35,369 nucleotides of DNA from Psychromonas hadalis ATCC BAA-638 (GCF_000420245.1 NZ_ATUO01000019.1:1-35369); one strand, 5' to 3'; positions 21,889 through 30,624 are shown, counted from the first letter of the stretch. Numbers and translations: made by a program. The notes: generated from the letters alone by a model not told the origin.

Positions 21889-24681
21889 TTATTTGGGAAT
21901 GTTGATCATCTGCACCGTTTTAGTTGGATCTAAATAAATTTTAATAAACTGGTTCATATCTGCCAGTGAGATACTACTTACAATCGCTTCTGCATTCTCC
22001 GTGGAGTCTAATTCAAACCCTTGTAGATGGTCGCGGTGTAAAAGCCATTGTCTGTCGGTGGATTTATGTAGGTTAGATAACATGCCTTGTGTTAATCCAC
22101 GCTGGTGATCGGTTAGTTGCTCGTTAGTGATGCCTTTGCTGACAAAATCATTAATTATCTCACTAACAACCTGCTGGGTTTGTTGTGCATCTTCTACTTT
22201 GGTGACCATCTGAATAAACACTTCGGTAAAGTTATTACCTGCTTGTTGATCAGCAACATAAACAGAAGGGGTGTAAGTGAGTGATAGTTTCTCTCTAATC
22301 TCTTTGTTTAACGTCTGAGTGATGATACGGCGCATTAAATCGGCTTGATAAACCTCTTTAATACTGTGGTTTTTATTATCGGTTACCGTGCCAAAACTCA
22401 CAATGGCATTATCTTGTGGATTAGTTGTTTCATTAATTTTAGTGGCTTGCTGAATAAGCGGTTGTGGTTGTTGATTAAATTGATGCAACTTTCCACCCTG
22501 TAGTGGCGCGATATATTGCACAATAAGTGTTTTCATCTCATCAACATCAAAGTCACCAACAATGGTCAATTTGTAGCCATTGACACTGCCAAAAAATAGC
22601 GCATGTAGGGATTCCACATCACTCTGCTGTATTACTTGCAGTTCTTCCACACTGAACACATGTTGGTAGCGACTGTTGGGCCAGAGTGCTTCTAATAGCT
22701 TGATCTGTGTGTTAGTGGTGGGTTGTGCTAAATAACTTTCTTGTTGATCAATTAACTTGGCTTTTTCCAAAGCGAATATCTTTGTTTTTATGGTTGCGTC
22801 ATTGATGGCGCTGTATAACATCGAAAACAATAGCTTTAGGCTCTTGCTATTATTCACCGATTGCATGGTAAAACCATGGCTATTAGCCACGCTAAAAGGT
22901 GTTAAAACCGCTTTAGCACTAAGCATTTTTTGGTGTAATGCTTGTGGCGATAAACCTGCAAGGCCACTGTTCATATAACTGTTTATTAACAATGTGTTGG
23001 CTGCTATTTGTGTTTTAGTTAATGTGTTTGTACCACCTGGCGCAGTAAAGCTCATGCTGATGGCATTTTTAACGCTGTAATCAGGCTGTAATATAACATC
23101 CACACCATTATGCAAGGCAAGTTGGGTGATCTGTTTTTTCGGATAAAATTTTTCACTTTTTATCGCGCTGATCGCGCTCGTTCTTTTTATTATTGGAAAT
23201 ACCACTTTTTCTATCTTGATGCTGGTATTTGCAATGGTTTGCTCAAAGTACTTAGCAAAGTTTTTATCAGCCATTAAAAATTCAGGTTGCAAAGCGACAT
23301 CAGTGTAAGCAAAGGTGAGCTTTTTAGGACTTTTTATCAGTGTACGAGTCAGTTGGTTTATCTCATCTAAGCTGAGGGTTGCTAACGCGTTTTGGTAAGC
23401 TTGTTGTTCTAATTCATAGCTAAATAGTGTGTTACCGTTTGCCCATGAGTTAATGACACTGTTGGCTATTTGGGCGGATGTTTGGTTAAGATAGTTATTT
23501 TTTAGTTCGCTTTGCTGTGCTTGCAATGCTTCATATTGCAGGGCGTATTCTGCTTGGCTAAAGCCATGTTGCTGTAATCGTGCTAGCTCTTGGGCAATGA
23601 AAATCACTGATTCTTTGACGTTCTCCTTTTGATAACTTATGGTTATGCTCTTAAACGATTGGTTATTTAACAGTCGCAGGTAACTAAAAGAGATCTCGTT
23701 AAAGGGATGTTTTAACTCACTATTAAGTACATTTAAACGGTAGTTAAGCATGTTATCAAGCAGATCCAATTTAATCGCTTGGCTAAGCTGTTCACTGTTG
23801 GTAATAGTAAGTTGAGGGACCTCAAAAAACAGATCGGTTTGTGAAAAGATGATCACTTTACTGCTAAATGCTTTGCTTGCTGTTTTTAATTTGGGCGCAT
23901 CAGGAACCACTTGTTGTATTTCATTGTGACTGCTTGCTATCGAGGAAAATGTATCAATAATAAGCATTTTAGTCAGCTCACTATCGACATCACCCGTAAT
24001 TAATAGTTTGGCATTATTAGGGCGATACCACTGTTTATAAAAGGCTTTAACGCCTGCTTCGGTGCTATTTCCGACACTCTCTAAGGTGCCCAAAGGGAGA
24101 TGTGATTGATAGTGGCTAGTGGCAATGTAATCGTCAAATAGCGCGTAATAATAGGGTTTCTCTTGTGGCACACTTACACGGTATTCGTTTTGTACCACAC
24201 CCTGCTCTTTATCCAGCTCTGCTTGGTCAAACTCAATGTCAGTAAGCACATCACGTAGGTAAAGCAGCGTCTCTTTGAGTAGCTTTTTATCAGCAACGGG
24301 CACACTTAAAGTGTAAACGGTTTCTGTAAAGCTAGTGTAAGCATTGATATCGTGGCCAAAGGTTAACCCTGATTTTTCAAACAGTTCAATAATTTTGTTT
24401 TTAGGGAAATGTTTGGTGCCGTTAAACGCCATGTGTTCCAGAAGATGTGCATAACCTTGTTGTTGCTCTGTTTCACTTAGCGAGCCTGACTTGATAAAGA
24501 GGCGTAGTTGAATCTTTTGTGAGCTCTCTTGTTTAGCGTGAATCGCATAGCTGAAACCATTATCAAGTGTTGCTTCGCTGATGGTTGCAAAACTATTCTC
24601 TGGATTGGGGCTAGAGCTCATACATGCCGTTAAGGTAAATAGTGTAATGAGGGTTATAACCCCTTTTTTAATGGTTCTCAT
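21889..24681 (-). CDS. M16 family (pitrilysin-type) zinc protease, lipoprotein
   Basis: A large (930-residue) insulinase/pitrilysin-type peptidase. The N-terminus MRTIKKGVITLITLFTL runs into a lipobox LTAC (Cys20), predicting a lipoprotein facing the periplasm. The inverted zinc motif HLLEH gives H79, E82 and H83, and E160 (AELDKEQGVVQNEY) is the likely third ligand. Four M16 repeat units are expected for this length; the second half lacks a catalytic motif, as usual. I start at the ATG at 24681 because AAGGA lies 5-7 nt before it; an ATG nine codons upstream has no such site and would spoil the signal peptide. It stands alone between two terminators. The substrate is unknown. Confidence 0.92.
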   Translation of the reverse strand: MRTIKKGVITLITLFTLTACMSSSPNPENSFATISEATLDNGFSYAIHAKQESSQKIQLRLFIKSGSLSETEQQQGYAHLLEHMAFNGTKHFPKNKIIELFEKSGLTFGHDINAYTSFTETVYTLSVPVADKKLLKETLLYLRDVLTDIEFDQAELDKEQGVVQNEYRVSVPQEKPYYYALFDDYIATSHYQSHLPLGTLESVGNSTEAGVKAFYKQWYRPNNAKLLITGDVDSELTKMLIIDTFSSIASSHNEIQQVVPDAPKLKTASKAFSSKVIIFSQTDLFFEVPQLTITNSEQLSQAIKLDLLDNMLNYRLNVLNSELKHPFNEISFSYLRLLNNQSFKSITISYQKENVKESVIFIAQELARLQQHGFSQAEYALQYEALQAQQSELKNNYLNQTSAQIANSVINSWANGNTLFSYELEQQAYQNALATLSLDEINQLTRTLIKSPKKLTFAYTDVALQPEFLMADKNFAKYFEQTIANTSIKIEKVVFPIIKRTSAISAIKSEKFYPKKQITQLALHNGVDVILQPDYSVKNAISMSFTAPGGTNTLTKTQIAANTLLINSYMNSGLAGLSPQALHQKMLSAKAVLTPFSVANSHGFTMQSVNNSKSLKLLFSMLYSAINDATIKTKIFALEKAKLIDQQESYLAQPTTNTQIKLLEALWPNSRYQHVFSVEELQVIQQSDVESLHALFFGSVNGYKLTIVGDFDVDEMKTLIVQYIAPLQGGKLHQFNQQPQPLIQQATKINETTNPQDNAIVSFGTVTDNKNHSIKEVYQADLMRRIITQTLNKEIREKLSLTYTPSVYVADQQAGNNFTEVFIQMVTKVEDAQQTQQVVSEIINDFVSKGITNEQLTDHQRGLTQGMLSNLHKSTDRQWLLHRDHLQGFELDSTENAEAIVSSISLADMNQFIKIYLDPTKTVQMINIPK

Positions 24682-24825
24682 GGTTTTCCTTAGAAAGTTA
24701 TTTGACATTTCAGGTATTTTTGTTGGCCTGAATTGTGCTGTAAGTTATTGAGTAAGCAAGTACCACTCTAAGCTTTAATGCATTGTTTAAATGGATATAA
24801 TTTTTTAATGTCATTTTTTTGTAGG

Positions 24826-24887
24826 AAAAAGTCCCAGTATCGGGATTTTAAATGCTCGATACTGGGATAACCCTGAGCGAGGGTTAT
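24826..24887 (-). terminator. Double hairpin terminator after the zinc-ribbon protein gene
   Basis: Two adjacent perfect stems lie downstream of the stop codon at 24902. The first is an 8-bp stem (ATAACCCT at 24867-24874 with AGGGTTAT at 24880-24887). The second is an 11-bp stem (TCCCAGTATCG at 24832-24842 with CGATACTGGGA at 24857-24867), followed on the minus strand by CTTTTTC. The second is the likely terminator. The remaining gap to 24681 is AT-rich with no further gene seen. Confidence 0.72.
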
Positions 24888-24901
24888 TTACAATGGAATG
24901 A

Positions 24902-25189
24902 TTAAATAATCGATTTACTTCTAAATAGAATGGTTTTGCAGTTTAAGCAGATATGTTTATAACGGGGGTCTGCATGAGTTGTCAGAGGCTGAAAAAGTAC
25001 TTTATTTGACTCACAGTGGTAACAACGTGCATTTTCATCATCGTCTGTTTTACACTCGGGGTGTTGTATTAAATATTCTGCTAACAAGGGCAGTTTACGC
25101 CAATCCTCATCTTGTCGAGGAGAGTAGAATACAAAATAGTACTGTAGTGTCACACCAATCGCTATTATTAAATAGATATACCAAGCCAT
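24902..25189 (-). CDS. Membrane-anchored zinc-ribbon protein, unrecognised
   Basis: The 95-residue protein has an N-terminal membrane segment (about 3-22; WYIYLIIAIGVTLQYYFVFY). A cytoplasmic or periplasmic tail follows with two Cys pairs, C56-x-x-C59 (CYHC) and C81-x-x-C84 (CLNC), typical of a rubredoxin-like zinc ribbon, plus a further C46. The ATG has an excellent ribosome site (AAAGGAGGG). It begins 11 nt after the stop of the gene at 25201, so the two form a small operon. Function is unknown; zinc binding is inferred from the Cys spacing. Confidence 0.75.
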   Translation of the reverse strand: MAWYIYLIIAIGVTLQYYFVFYSPRQDEDWRKLPLLAEYLIQHPECKTDDDENARCYHCESNKVLFQPLTTHADPRYKHICLNCKTILFRSKSII

Positions 25190-25200
25190 AAATCCCTCCT

Positions 25201-25431
25201 TTAAACCAGTGTGGCATGAACAAAAAGGTGGCTATTAGTGAACTGCTGTTCGTCTTGATGGATAGATTTGAACTTATTAAAGGCTGCATAGCTGGTTTCT
25301 GCTTCTACAGCGCGACCAACGCGTTCAAACCCCTGTTCAACAAGTTGAACTTTTTCAGTGTTAAATGAGGGATTATTGATGTTGATATGTACCAGTGCGT
25401 TTTGTTTTTTATAAAACTGGAAAGCTTCCAT
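25201..25431 (-). CDS. Small hypothetical protein, unrecognised
   Basis: The 76-residue product starts MEAFQFYKKQNALVHININN and appears soluble with mixed strand and helix. It may resemble a small alpha/beta domain (strand ALVHININN, helix TEKVQLVEQGFERV, helix SYAAFNKFKSIHQ, strand SHLFVHATLV). I use the ATG at 25431, with AAAGG upstream, and not the ATG six codons before it, which has no ribosome site. It is the first gene of a pair with the zinc-ribbon protein. A perfect 18-bp palindrome lies in its upstream region. Confidence 0.62.
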   Translation of the reverse strand: MEAFQFYKKQNALVHININNPSFNTEKVQLVEQGFERVGRAVEAETSYAAFNKFKSIHQDEQQFTNSHLFVHATLV

Positions 25432-25504
25432 ACAATTATACCTTTGCATAATATTAAGTCTTTTTATGTCAAAGTATTATAAAGGCTATAAAATAAAATG
25501 TAAC

Positions 25505-25522
25505 TACCTACCCGGGTAGGTA
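25505..25522. promoter_or_regulatory. Perfect 18-bp palindrome between metJ and the downstream pair
   Basis: TACCTACCCGGGTAGGTA is its own exact reverse complement. With no loop it would make a poor hairpin, and there is no U tract on either strand, so it looks more like a binding site for a dimeric regulator than a terminator. It lies 5 nt after the metJ stop and about 75 nt upstream of the next minus-strand gene. The binding factor is unknown. Confidence 0.5.
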
Positions 25523-25527
25523 AGTGA

Positions 25528-25809
25528 TTATTTTTTTATGCTTTCAGATGTTTCTAAAGAAGTTTGGTTTTTATCTAGATCACAGTCTTCAGGTAGTGGT
25601 TGCCCAGTATAAGCATGTAAGAAGGCTTCACACAGTAGCTCGCTATTGGTTGCGTGGCGAAGATTGTTAACTTGGCGACGAGTGCGTTCATCGGTGAGTA
25701 TTTTTAATACTTTGTTGGGAATCGATACCGTTACCTTTTTAACTAATTTACTTTTCTGGCCGTGTTCAGCATAAGGGCTGATATATTCACCGTTCCAATC
25801 TTTAGACAT
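25528..25809 (-). CDS. metJ: Methionine repressor MetJ
   Basis: MetJ is a ribbon-helix-helix repressor that, with S-adenosylmethionine as corepressor, shuts off methionine synthesis genes at met boxes. The N-terminus [15 protein letters not shown], the DNA-contacting strand KKVTVSIP (about 24-31) and helices [39 protein letters not shown] are nearly identical to E. coli MetJ. The protein has 93 residues against about 105. The last dozen or so residues of the enterobacterial form are absent and the tail ([15 protein letters not shown]) is unrelated. No metB is adjacent; metJ lies downstream of cyaA on the same strand with its own operator upstream. Confidence 0.97.
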   Translation of the reverse strand: MSKDWNGEYISPYAEHGQKSKLVKKVTVSIPNKVLKILTDERTRRQVNNLRHATNSELLCEAFLHAYTGQPLPEDCDLDKNQTSLETSESIKK

Positions 25810-25880
25810 GATGTTCCTTGCTTATTTAACCCATAATATTAGAAAGGACATTTTAGCGGTTGTTGTCAGTGATGGCAAAT

Positions 25881-25896
25881 AGACTTCTAGAAGTCT
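25881..25896. promoter_or_regulatory. MetJ operator (two tandem met boxes) upstream of metJ
   Basis: AGACTTCTAGAAGTCT is a perfect 16-bp palindrome made of two 8-bp units, each matching the met-box consensus AGACGTCT at 7 of 8 positions. Two tandem units are the minimum MetJ operator. Lying 72-87 nt before the metJ start codon, it points to autoregulation, as known for E. coli metJ. Confidence 0.82.
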
Positions 25897-26001
25897 GATG
25901 TTACATGAATGAAATACTCATTTTGTTTGTTTCATTTCATGTTGTTAAGGTTTTGTTGAATTATTTTAATGATTATATGGATTATGCCCTGAGTAATATG
26001 C

Positions 26002-28503
26002 TTAGTGCAAGGCATGCTCTGCACTTTTACAGCTACTTTTAAAACTGGAGAGTTGCAATTGGTCATTTTCGCCTAATTCAATCTCATAAAATTGTGGCAG
26101 ATTAAAGTTTATCTGCTCTTTTAATGTACTACTATCAGGGCTATTAGACGCATAAAAACGGTTTACGTTTTGCACTAAGTCATCTTTACTGCCTGCAAAA
26201 CTTTGGAAACTTTCAACCTCATTTTTTGCATTAGCAATATATACATTAAAGCCGTCTGGGTAGTTTTCAAAAAAGAACTGAATTAATCCTTCACTGATAT
26301 GTGATTCAATCACCTCTGCAGTTTGCTCAAAAAAGGTGTTTTTGAGATTAATTGCACTAGTAGATACCTTCTTCTTGGAGATATGGCTGTAGATATCGAC
26401 GGTACTTTGTAAATGTTGTAGAGAAACGCCTGTGCGTTCAAAATAAAAACCAAATTTTCTGCCACCAGTCCATAGTGTTTGCACTGATCGTTGTGAAATA
26501 GAATCTAAACGTAGTTGGATATACTCTTCGAGTTTATTTTTAAAAGTATCACTTATCTGCTGTTGAAAGTGTTGGCTATAACAAAAAAGGTCTATTTGTT
26601 CAGGTGGGCGCGCATCTTGATGCATCTTACCCAAAATAGTATTGAGTGCATCTACCACTGCATAGTTATTATCAAAGTGTAAAGTACGTACTTCATTCCA
26701 AGAGTTACGGTAGATAAGGTCGATACTGCCCACTAAACATTCATTGTCTTGCCCATAAGATAAAATATTGCCATTTTCAATGTCAGCAGATTCGTGGGCA
26801 TCTTTCCAGTGACGAGTGGGATCTTTTTCTACGTTTAAAAAAATAGCAAGATGTTTGATTTCACAAGGTTGACTAAGGGCTTGGTTGCTGGCTTTGGGCA
26901 CATAAACTGGAAACACTGAGTACAAGTCTTTTATAAACAGGTTGAGTTTTTTATCAACCAGATCAGATCCTTGATTATAAAGGTGTAGTTTTGTTTCCTC
27001 TTCATATAAGCCGTTCATATGGCACCAAGCAATAATCTTAGAGAGATATTTGGCATACATCAGTGTTGGTGTGTTAACTAAGGTGTGTGCATCCATTGAG
27101 CAGTTATAAAGATACCAACCTGCGCTATTTTTTCGCCCTTCTGGTACTTGGATGAAGCTTAAGTCTGGCTCAGAAAGATCGGGAGAAATATTAGGGTTAA
27201 TAAGATCCACTTTACCGGGCAGTGTTTCGTGTGCAGCGTAGAGTTTGCGTGATAATATGCCGATATCTTCCGCACTGATCGATTCTCCGATATTATTATC
27301 ACGTGCAAAGGAGAGTAGTTTACGATAACTGGTCATCAACGTTTCGAGCAGAATATCTTTTGCTTTGGTAACTTCGTTTACTTTCCAATTTTTACGGTTA
27401 TCTAAGTCGGCAATTTGCTCTTCAACCCAGCCCCACTGATTAACAAATTTATTTAAAATGGTACGTCGCCACGCGCTATTGTCGTTATAACAAACTTTGG
27501 AAAGGTTCTCTTCTGTTTTTAGATAGAAGCAACCTCGTACCACTTGTAAGCGTTTTAGATCGTTGATCTCAATAAGATAAGCGGTTACTTTTTCTAACAT
27601 TAAGCAGTAAGGGTCAAGTCGTTCATCGTAATATTCTTGCGTTTGAAAACGTCTTTTGTAGGTGATGGCGACTAATTCTGTTTTAGGATATTCCCACGAG
27701 TAAGCTTCCATCAAAATAGTTTTTAATACCGCTTTATAGGGGGTGTCGATGCCTTTATAGAGTTGCCAAAGTGTGGCGCCAAAATACTCTTCTGCAGGAA
27801 TGCGGTGAAAGCCCCCTAAGTCTAACCAATCATCTTTATTAATTGTGTCATTATCATAAAGTGCTTGTACATATTGGTTATAATTTTCTTCGTGCTCTAT
27901 CGGAATAACGCGCCATAAAATAGGTTTTCCTGCAATGCGTAGCGCGGTACGATAAAACTCATCTAATAAAACCATATGTTGTGAAGAGCCACAGGAGTCT
28001 TTGCTCATGCCTGCATTATTATCAATGCGAAATTTATTGTCTGGGATGAGAAAAAAGTTAAGCTCTACGCCTAAGCTTTCTGCCCAGTGAGTAATTAACC
28101 ATGATTTTTCTTCTAATAGTTTAACGCGTTGGCTGTTGAGTTGGTTGGGGTAGCAGATCCAGATATCAAAATCACTTTCCGAGCATTGTCCTATTGAAGA
28201 GGTGCTGCCCATCGCATACAAGCCAATAATATCGTTTTGTGCTGATGTTGTTCTTGGCAGATCGGTATGTAGGAAATAATTGATGAGCTGGTGGTGTGTT
28301 TCATTAACTTCAAATTGGCAGATGCCCGTTGGTACATCAGCGTTAATATAACCAGGCAGTGTTGGCAGATTGAAATGAAACAGAAGCGGAAATGATTGAA
28401 ACACATTCAACTCATCTTCTCTCATCAATCCTTGTGCGGACTGAATACGTAAGCGATTAAATTTATTCGCTTTGTCACGTAATCTGATTATTTCACAGCT
28501 CAA
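26002..28503 (-). CDS. cyaA: Class I adenylate cyclase
   Basis: CyaA makes cAMP for the CRP regulon and is controlled by the glucose phosphotransferase system. From the chosen start the product has 833 residues (E. coli 848). The N-terminal catalytic domain has GSTSSIGQ (99-106) followed by S-x-S-D-x-D-I-W with D111 and D113, the nucleotidyltransferase metal site. The long C-terminal regulatory half starts near 520. The frame is open upstream to 28569, but the TTG at 28503 aligns with the E. coli start: both have 17 residues before the LR(V/I) motif. E. coli cyaA is known to use TTG. CAGG lies about 7 nt upstream. A CRP-like site lies at 28571. Confidence 0.95.
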   Translation of the reverse strand: MSCEIIRLRDKANKFNRLRIQSAQGLMREDELNVFQSFPLLFHFNLPTLPGYINADVPTGICQFEVNETHHQLINYFLHTDLPRTTSAQNDIIGLYAMGSTSSIGQCSESDFDIWICYPNQLNSQRVKLLEEKSWLITHWAESLGVELNFFLIPDNKFRIDNNAGMSKDSCGSSQHMVLLDEFYRTALRIAGKPILWRVIPIEHEENYNQYVQALYDNDTINKDDWLDLGGFHRIPAEEYFGATLWQLYKGIDTPYKAVLKTILMEAYSWEYPKTELVAITYKRRFQTQEYYDERLDPYCLMLEKVTAYLIEINDLKRLQVVRGCFYLKTEENLSKVCYNDNSAWRRTILNKFVNQWGWVEEQIADLDNRKNWKVNEVTKAKDILLETLMTSYRKLLSFARDNNIGESISAEDIGILSRKLYAAHETLPGKVDLINPNISPDLSEPDLSFIQVPEGRKNSAGWYLYNCSMDAHTLVNTPTLMYAKYLSKIIAWCHMNGLYEEETKLHLYNQGSDLVDKKLNLFIKDLYSVFPVYVPKASNQALSQPCEIKHLAIFLNVEKDPTRHWKDAHESADIENGNILSYGQDNECLVGSIDLIYRNSWNEVRTLHFDNNYAVVDALNTILGKMHQDARPPEQIDLFCYSQHFQQQISDTFKNKLEEYIQLRLDSISQRSVQTLWTGGRKFGFYFERTGVSLQHLQSTVDIYSHISKKKVSTSAINLKNTFFEQTAEVIESHISEGLIQFFFENYPDGFNVYIANAKNEVESFQSFAGSKDDLVQNVNRFYASNSPDSSTLKEQINFNLPQFYEIELGENDQLQLSSFKSSCKSAEHALH

Positions 28504-28570
28504 TGGGGAACCTGCTCTTTGGTTAGGATAATACAACGTTGGAAATGTTTTGATAAAAACGTGGTACAAA

Positions 28571-28592
28571 AAGTGTGAGCATCATAACATTA
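28571..28592. promoter_or_regulatory. Probable CRP-cAMP binding site upstream of cyaA
   Basis: AAGTGTGAGCATCATAACAT plus TA fits the 22-bp consensus AAATGTGA-N6-TCACATTT, with the left TGTGA perfect and the right half TAACA (4 of 5). It is centred about 78 nt upstream of the TTG start. In E. coli, CRP represses cyaA; the same feedback is plausible here. Confidence 0.55.
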
Positions 28593-28646
28593 TTTTGCAG
28601 GTCTGGGAAATATCCCCGATTTTACTCAGGGATTAAAATTGCAACT

Positions 28647-29624
28647 TCAAGCCTCTTCAATTGTGTAGGGAAGTGGTGCGTAATATAGTGTTGAGCCCTC
28701 TATTTCTTTGACTTGATACACATTTTCTGGGCTGCAATCTCTCGGTAATACGGCCAGTACTTCAATATGACCATCTCCATATTGGCAACCTGAAATAACC
28801 ATGCCGATACGCTTCCAGTTATTGCTCACTAACATTTGAATATTATCACCGGCTTTAGGGGCGACAGTTGCGCGACCCGTTAAAATAAACAGCGCACGTT
28901 TATTCGCGCCACGATATTTTGCGCGGGCAACAGTTTCTTGTCCGATATAACAACCCTTGGTAAAGCTAATGCCGTTTAATGCTTGTAGGTTTAACATCTG
29001 TGGAATAAATGAGGCACAAGTTTTCTCCTCAATAAAACCGATACCAGAAGCAATGTTCATGGCGTTCCATAAGCTATCGTCATAAATCTCAGCGCGATTT
29101 TTTAGATCGTCTAAGAGTTCTTCTGCTACCGAATTTTTCATGATCGCTAAATAACGCAGTGAGGGGTAAGGTTGTTTGATGATCACTGTACCACTCTCTA
29201 ATAAACGGCTTTGATCATGTGTGGCGGCGATATCTACTTTTTCTGCAATATACTGTGCTGATTTACAGCCTGCTAATCCAAAAACTCTGTAATCAGGATC
29301 AATGCTAATTTCTACTTTAGAGAAAGCAGCATATTTTTTCAGTTCAGGTAGTTGGCGTGTCGTTATGGAACTTGGCTGTGTTAATAATACCCTGTCTTCT
29401 AAGATGATAACGCGCAATACGCTAAAAACTTTACCTTGTGGATTACACTGAGCAGCTAAGGTTTGTTGCCCGGGTTGTAAACTGCTTAAATCACAGGTTA
29501 ACTGCCCTTGTAAAAAACTGATACGATCATCACCTTTTACGCAGATAAGATCCCAGTTATCAAGTGGACATAAAACTAAATCGGGTAGTTGGCTGATATT
29601 ATCTAATTCACTCAGTTTGCGCAT
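28647..29624 (-). CDS. ygfZ: tRNA-modifying / folate-binding protein YgfZ
   Basis: YgfZ is a tetrahydrofolate-binding protein of the aminomethyltransferase (GcvT) fold that supports Fe-S enzymes such as MiaB. The signature KGCYIGQE (residues 223-230) with its reactive Cys is present, as are FLQGQLTCDL near the N-terminus and the C-terminal beta-barrel domain. The product is 325 residues from the ATG at 29624, close to E. coli (326). This ATG has ACGAGG about 6 nt upstream and matches family starts; an ATG 13 codons earlier does not. It is divergent from sdhE, the conserved ygfZ/sdhE arrangement of gammaproteobacteria. Confidence 0.95.
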   Translation of the reverse strand: MRKLSELDNISQLPDLVLCPLDNWDLICVKGDDRISFLQGQLTCDLSSLQPGQQTLAAQCNPQGKVFSVLRVIILEDRVLLTQPSSITTRQLPELKKYAAFSKVEISIDPDYRVFGLAGCKSAQYIAEKVDIAATHDQSRLLESGTVIIKQPYPSLRYLAIMKNSVAEELLDDLKNRAEIYDDSLWNAMNIASGIGFIEEKTCASFIPQMLNLQALNGISFTKGCYIGQETVARAKYRGANKRALFILTGRATVAPKAGDNIQMLVSNNWKRIGMVISGCQYGDGHIEVLAVLPRDCSPENVYQVKEIEGSTLYYAPLPYTIEEA

Positions 29625-29747
29625 AATTGCCTCGTTTATATTTTTTACAATGGTATAGCTCACAACCTATTTTGTCAGTAGTTGCCACTAATAAATTGTT
29701 GTTGTTATGATGTTGGTAGATATTTATTATTAAGTAGGAAAATGAAA

Positions 29748-29999
29748 ATGACTGAAGTGGTTAATAAGTCGCGTTTATTATGGGCGTGTCGTCGGGGAAT
29801 GTTGGAATTAGATGTGTTATTTATGCCTTTTGTAAAAGAAGCATTTGATGATTTATCAAATGCAGACCAGTTTACTTTTCAGCGCTTATTGACCTGTGAA
29901 GATCCAGACCTTTTTGCGTGGTTTATGGGACACAAAACCTGCCCTGATGTTGAGTTAACAAAGATTATCGATGTTATCCTCAAGCGCGTTAAAGTATAA
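29748..29999 (+). CDS. sdhE: FAD assembly factor SdhE
   Basis: SdhE (YgfY, DUF339) promotes covalent FAD attachment to succinate dehydrogenase and fumarate reductase flavoproteins. The 83-residue helical protein has the essential RGxxE motif at 16-20 (RRGMLELD) and the F-x-R-L-L ... DPDLFAWFMG segment. I chose the ATG at 29748 because AGGA is 8 nt upstream; the ATG two codons earlier is too close. It overlaps ygfX by 29 nt. The nadB gene downstream encodes another flavoprotein of the same superfamily. Confidence 0.93.
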   Translation: MTEVVNKSRLLWACRRGMLELDVLFMPFVKEAFDDLSNADQFTFQRLLTCEDPDLFAWFMGHKTCPDVELTKIIDVILKRVKV

Positions 30000-30408
30000 A
30001 ATTAGCGTTAAGCGCTCTTATTGTGCAGGTTTTGTTAACTTCCTGCTTTACCTCTCTGTTATTTTAATGTCGTTATTGGTGGTATCACTTAATGCATTGT
30101 CGCTGTTTTTTTACTTAATACTGCTGGCGATTGCATTTGTTGCTGCCAGAAAAGCATTCTTGCAACAAGATGAATTGTTATTGAGTGAATCGGGTGCACT
30201 GGAAAGGGTGCTAGCCAGTAAGGTCTACAGTGGAAAGATTGGAGCGCACTCTTTTTATAATGGTTTTTTTATTTTTTTACAGTTAGACATTGTGGGCTCT
30301 CCTTTTGCCAAGAAAACCAGTAAACAGTTTCTGACTATCTACAAAGATGCCATTACTGAAGAGCAGTATCGTTTAATCGCCCGCCTAATAAATAGCGGGC
30401 GAAGTTAG
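29971..30408 (+). CDS. ygfX: YgfX family membrane protein
   Basis: YgfX (CptA) is a small inner-membrane protein encoded next to sdhE; it has been reported as a toxin-like partner acting on cytoskeletal proteins, but that role is debated. The 145-residue product has two TM segments close together (about 20-40 and 43-62; FVNFLLYLSVILMSLLVVSL, LSLFFYLILLAIAFVAA) and a soluble C-terminal domain with LQLDIVGSPFAKKTSKQFLTIYKDAI. The start lies inside sdhE (29-nt overlap), the same arrangement as in E. coli, which suggests translational coupling. A GC-rich 7-bp stem (30378-30384 with 30395-30401) spans the end of the gene and may help terminate. Confidence 0.88.
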   Translation: MLSSSALKYKISVKRSYCAGFVNFLLYLSVILMSLLVVSLNALSLFFYLILLAIAFVAARKAFLQQDELLLSESGALERVLASKVYSGKIGAHSFYNGFFIFLQLDIVGSPFAKKTSKQFLTIYKDAITEEQYRLIARLINSGRS

Positions 30409-30411
30409 TTT

Positions 30412-30624
30412 ATGTCAATCCGCCTAAGTAACTGCTCGTTTTTACTGGTTTAAATGACTAATACCTGCGTTGCATTCAATCACCATAGTCAGCGGTTCTA
30501 TTTGACTTCGTCAAACAGAACACTGTACAAAACAAATGACCGTTTTGCTTATTACGCATCATGTGCCTGACCTTAGCAATTTATCCTACGTAAAACCTGA
30601 TCATTATATTAAGCGGAATGGTAT
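30412..30624. mobile_element. MITE-like element, family 2 copy 2 (213 bp), meeting the nadB stop
   Basis: This is a close copy of the element at 16590-16804 with conserved blocks CGCCTAAGTAAC, ATGACTAATACCTGCGT, TTTGACTTCGTCAAACAG and CGGAATGGTAT. The left terminal repeat is more decayed (ATGTCAATCCGCC) than in copy 1. It starts 4 nt after the ygfX stop and ends at the nadB stop, so it fills the gap between two convergent genes. Confidence 0.85.

Noticed and set aside
28504-28569. Longer cyaA start at the upstream TTG (22 extra codons)
   Set aside because: The extra residues have no counterpart in the family, while the TTG at 28503 matches the E. coli start exactly in spacing.
28616-28640. 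ATCCC/GGGAT hairpin after ygfZ as a terminator
   Set aside because: The stem is only about 5 bp with an 11-12 nt loop and no U tract.
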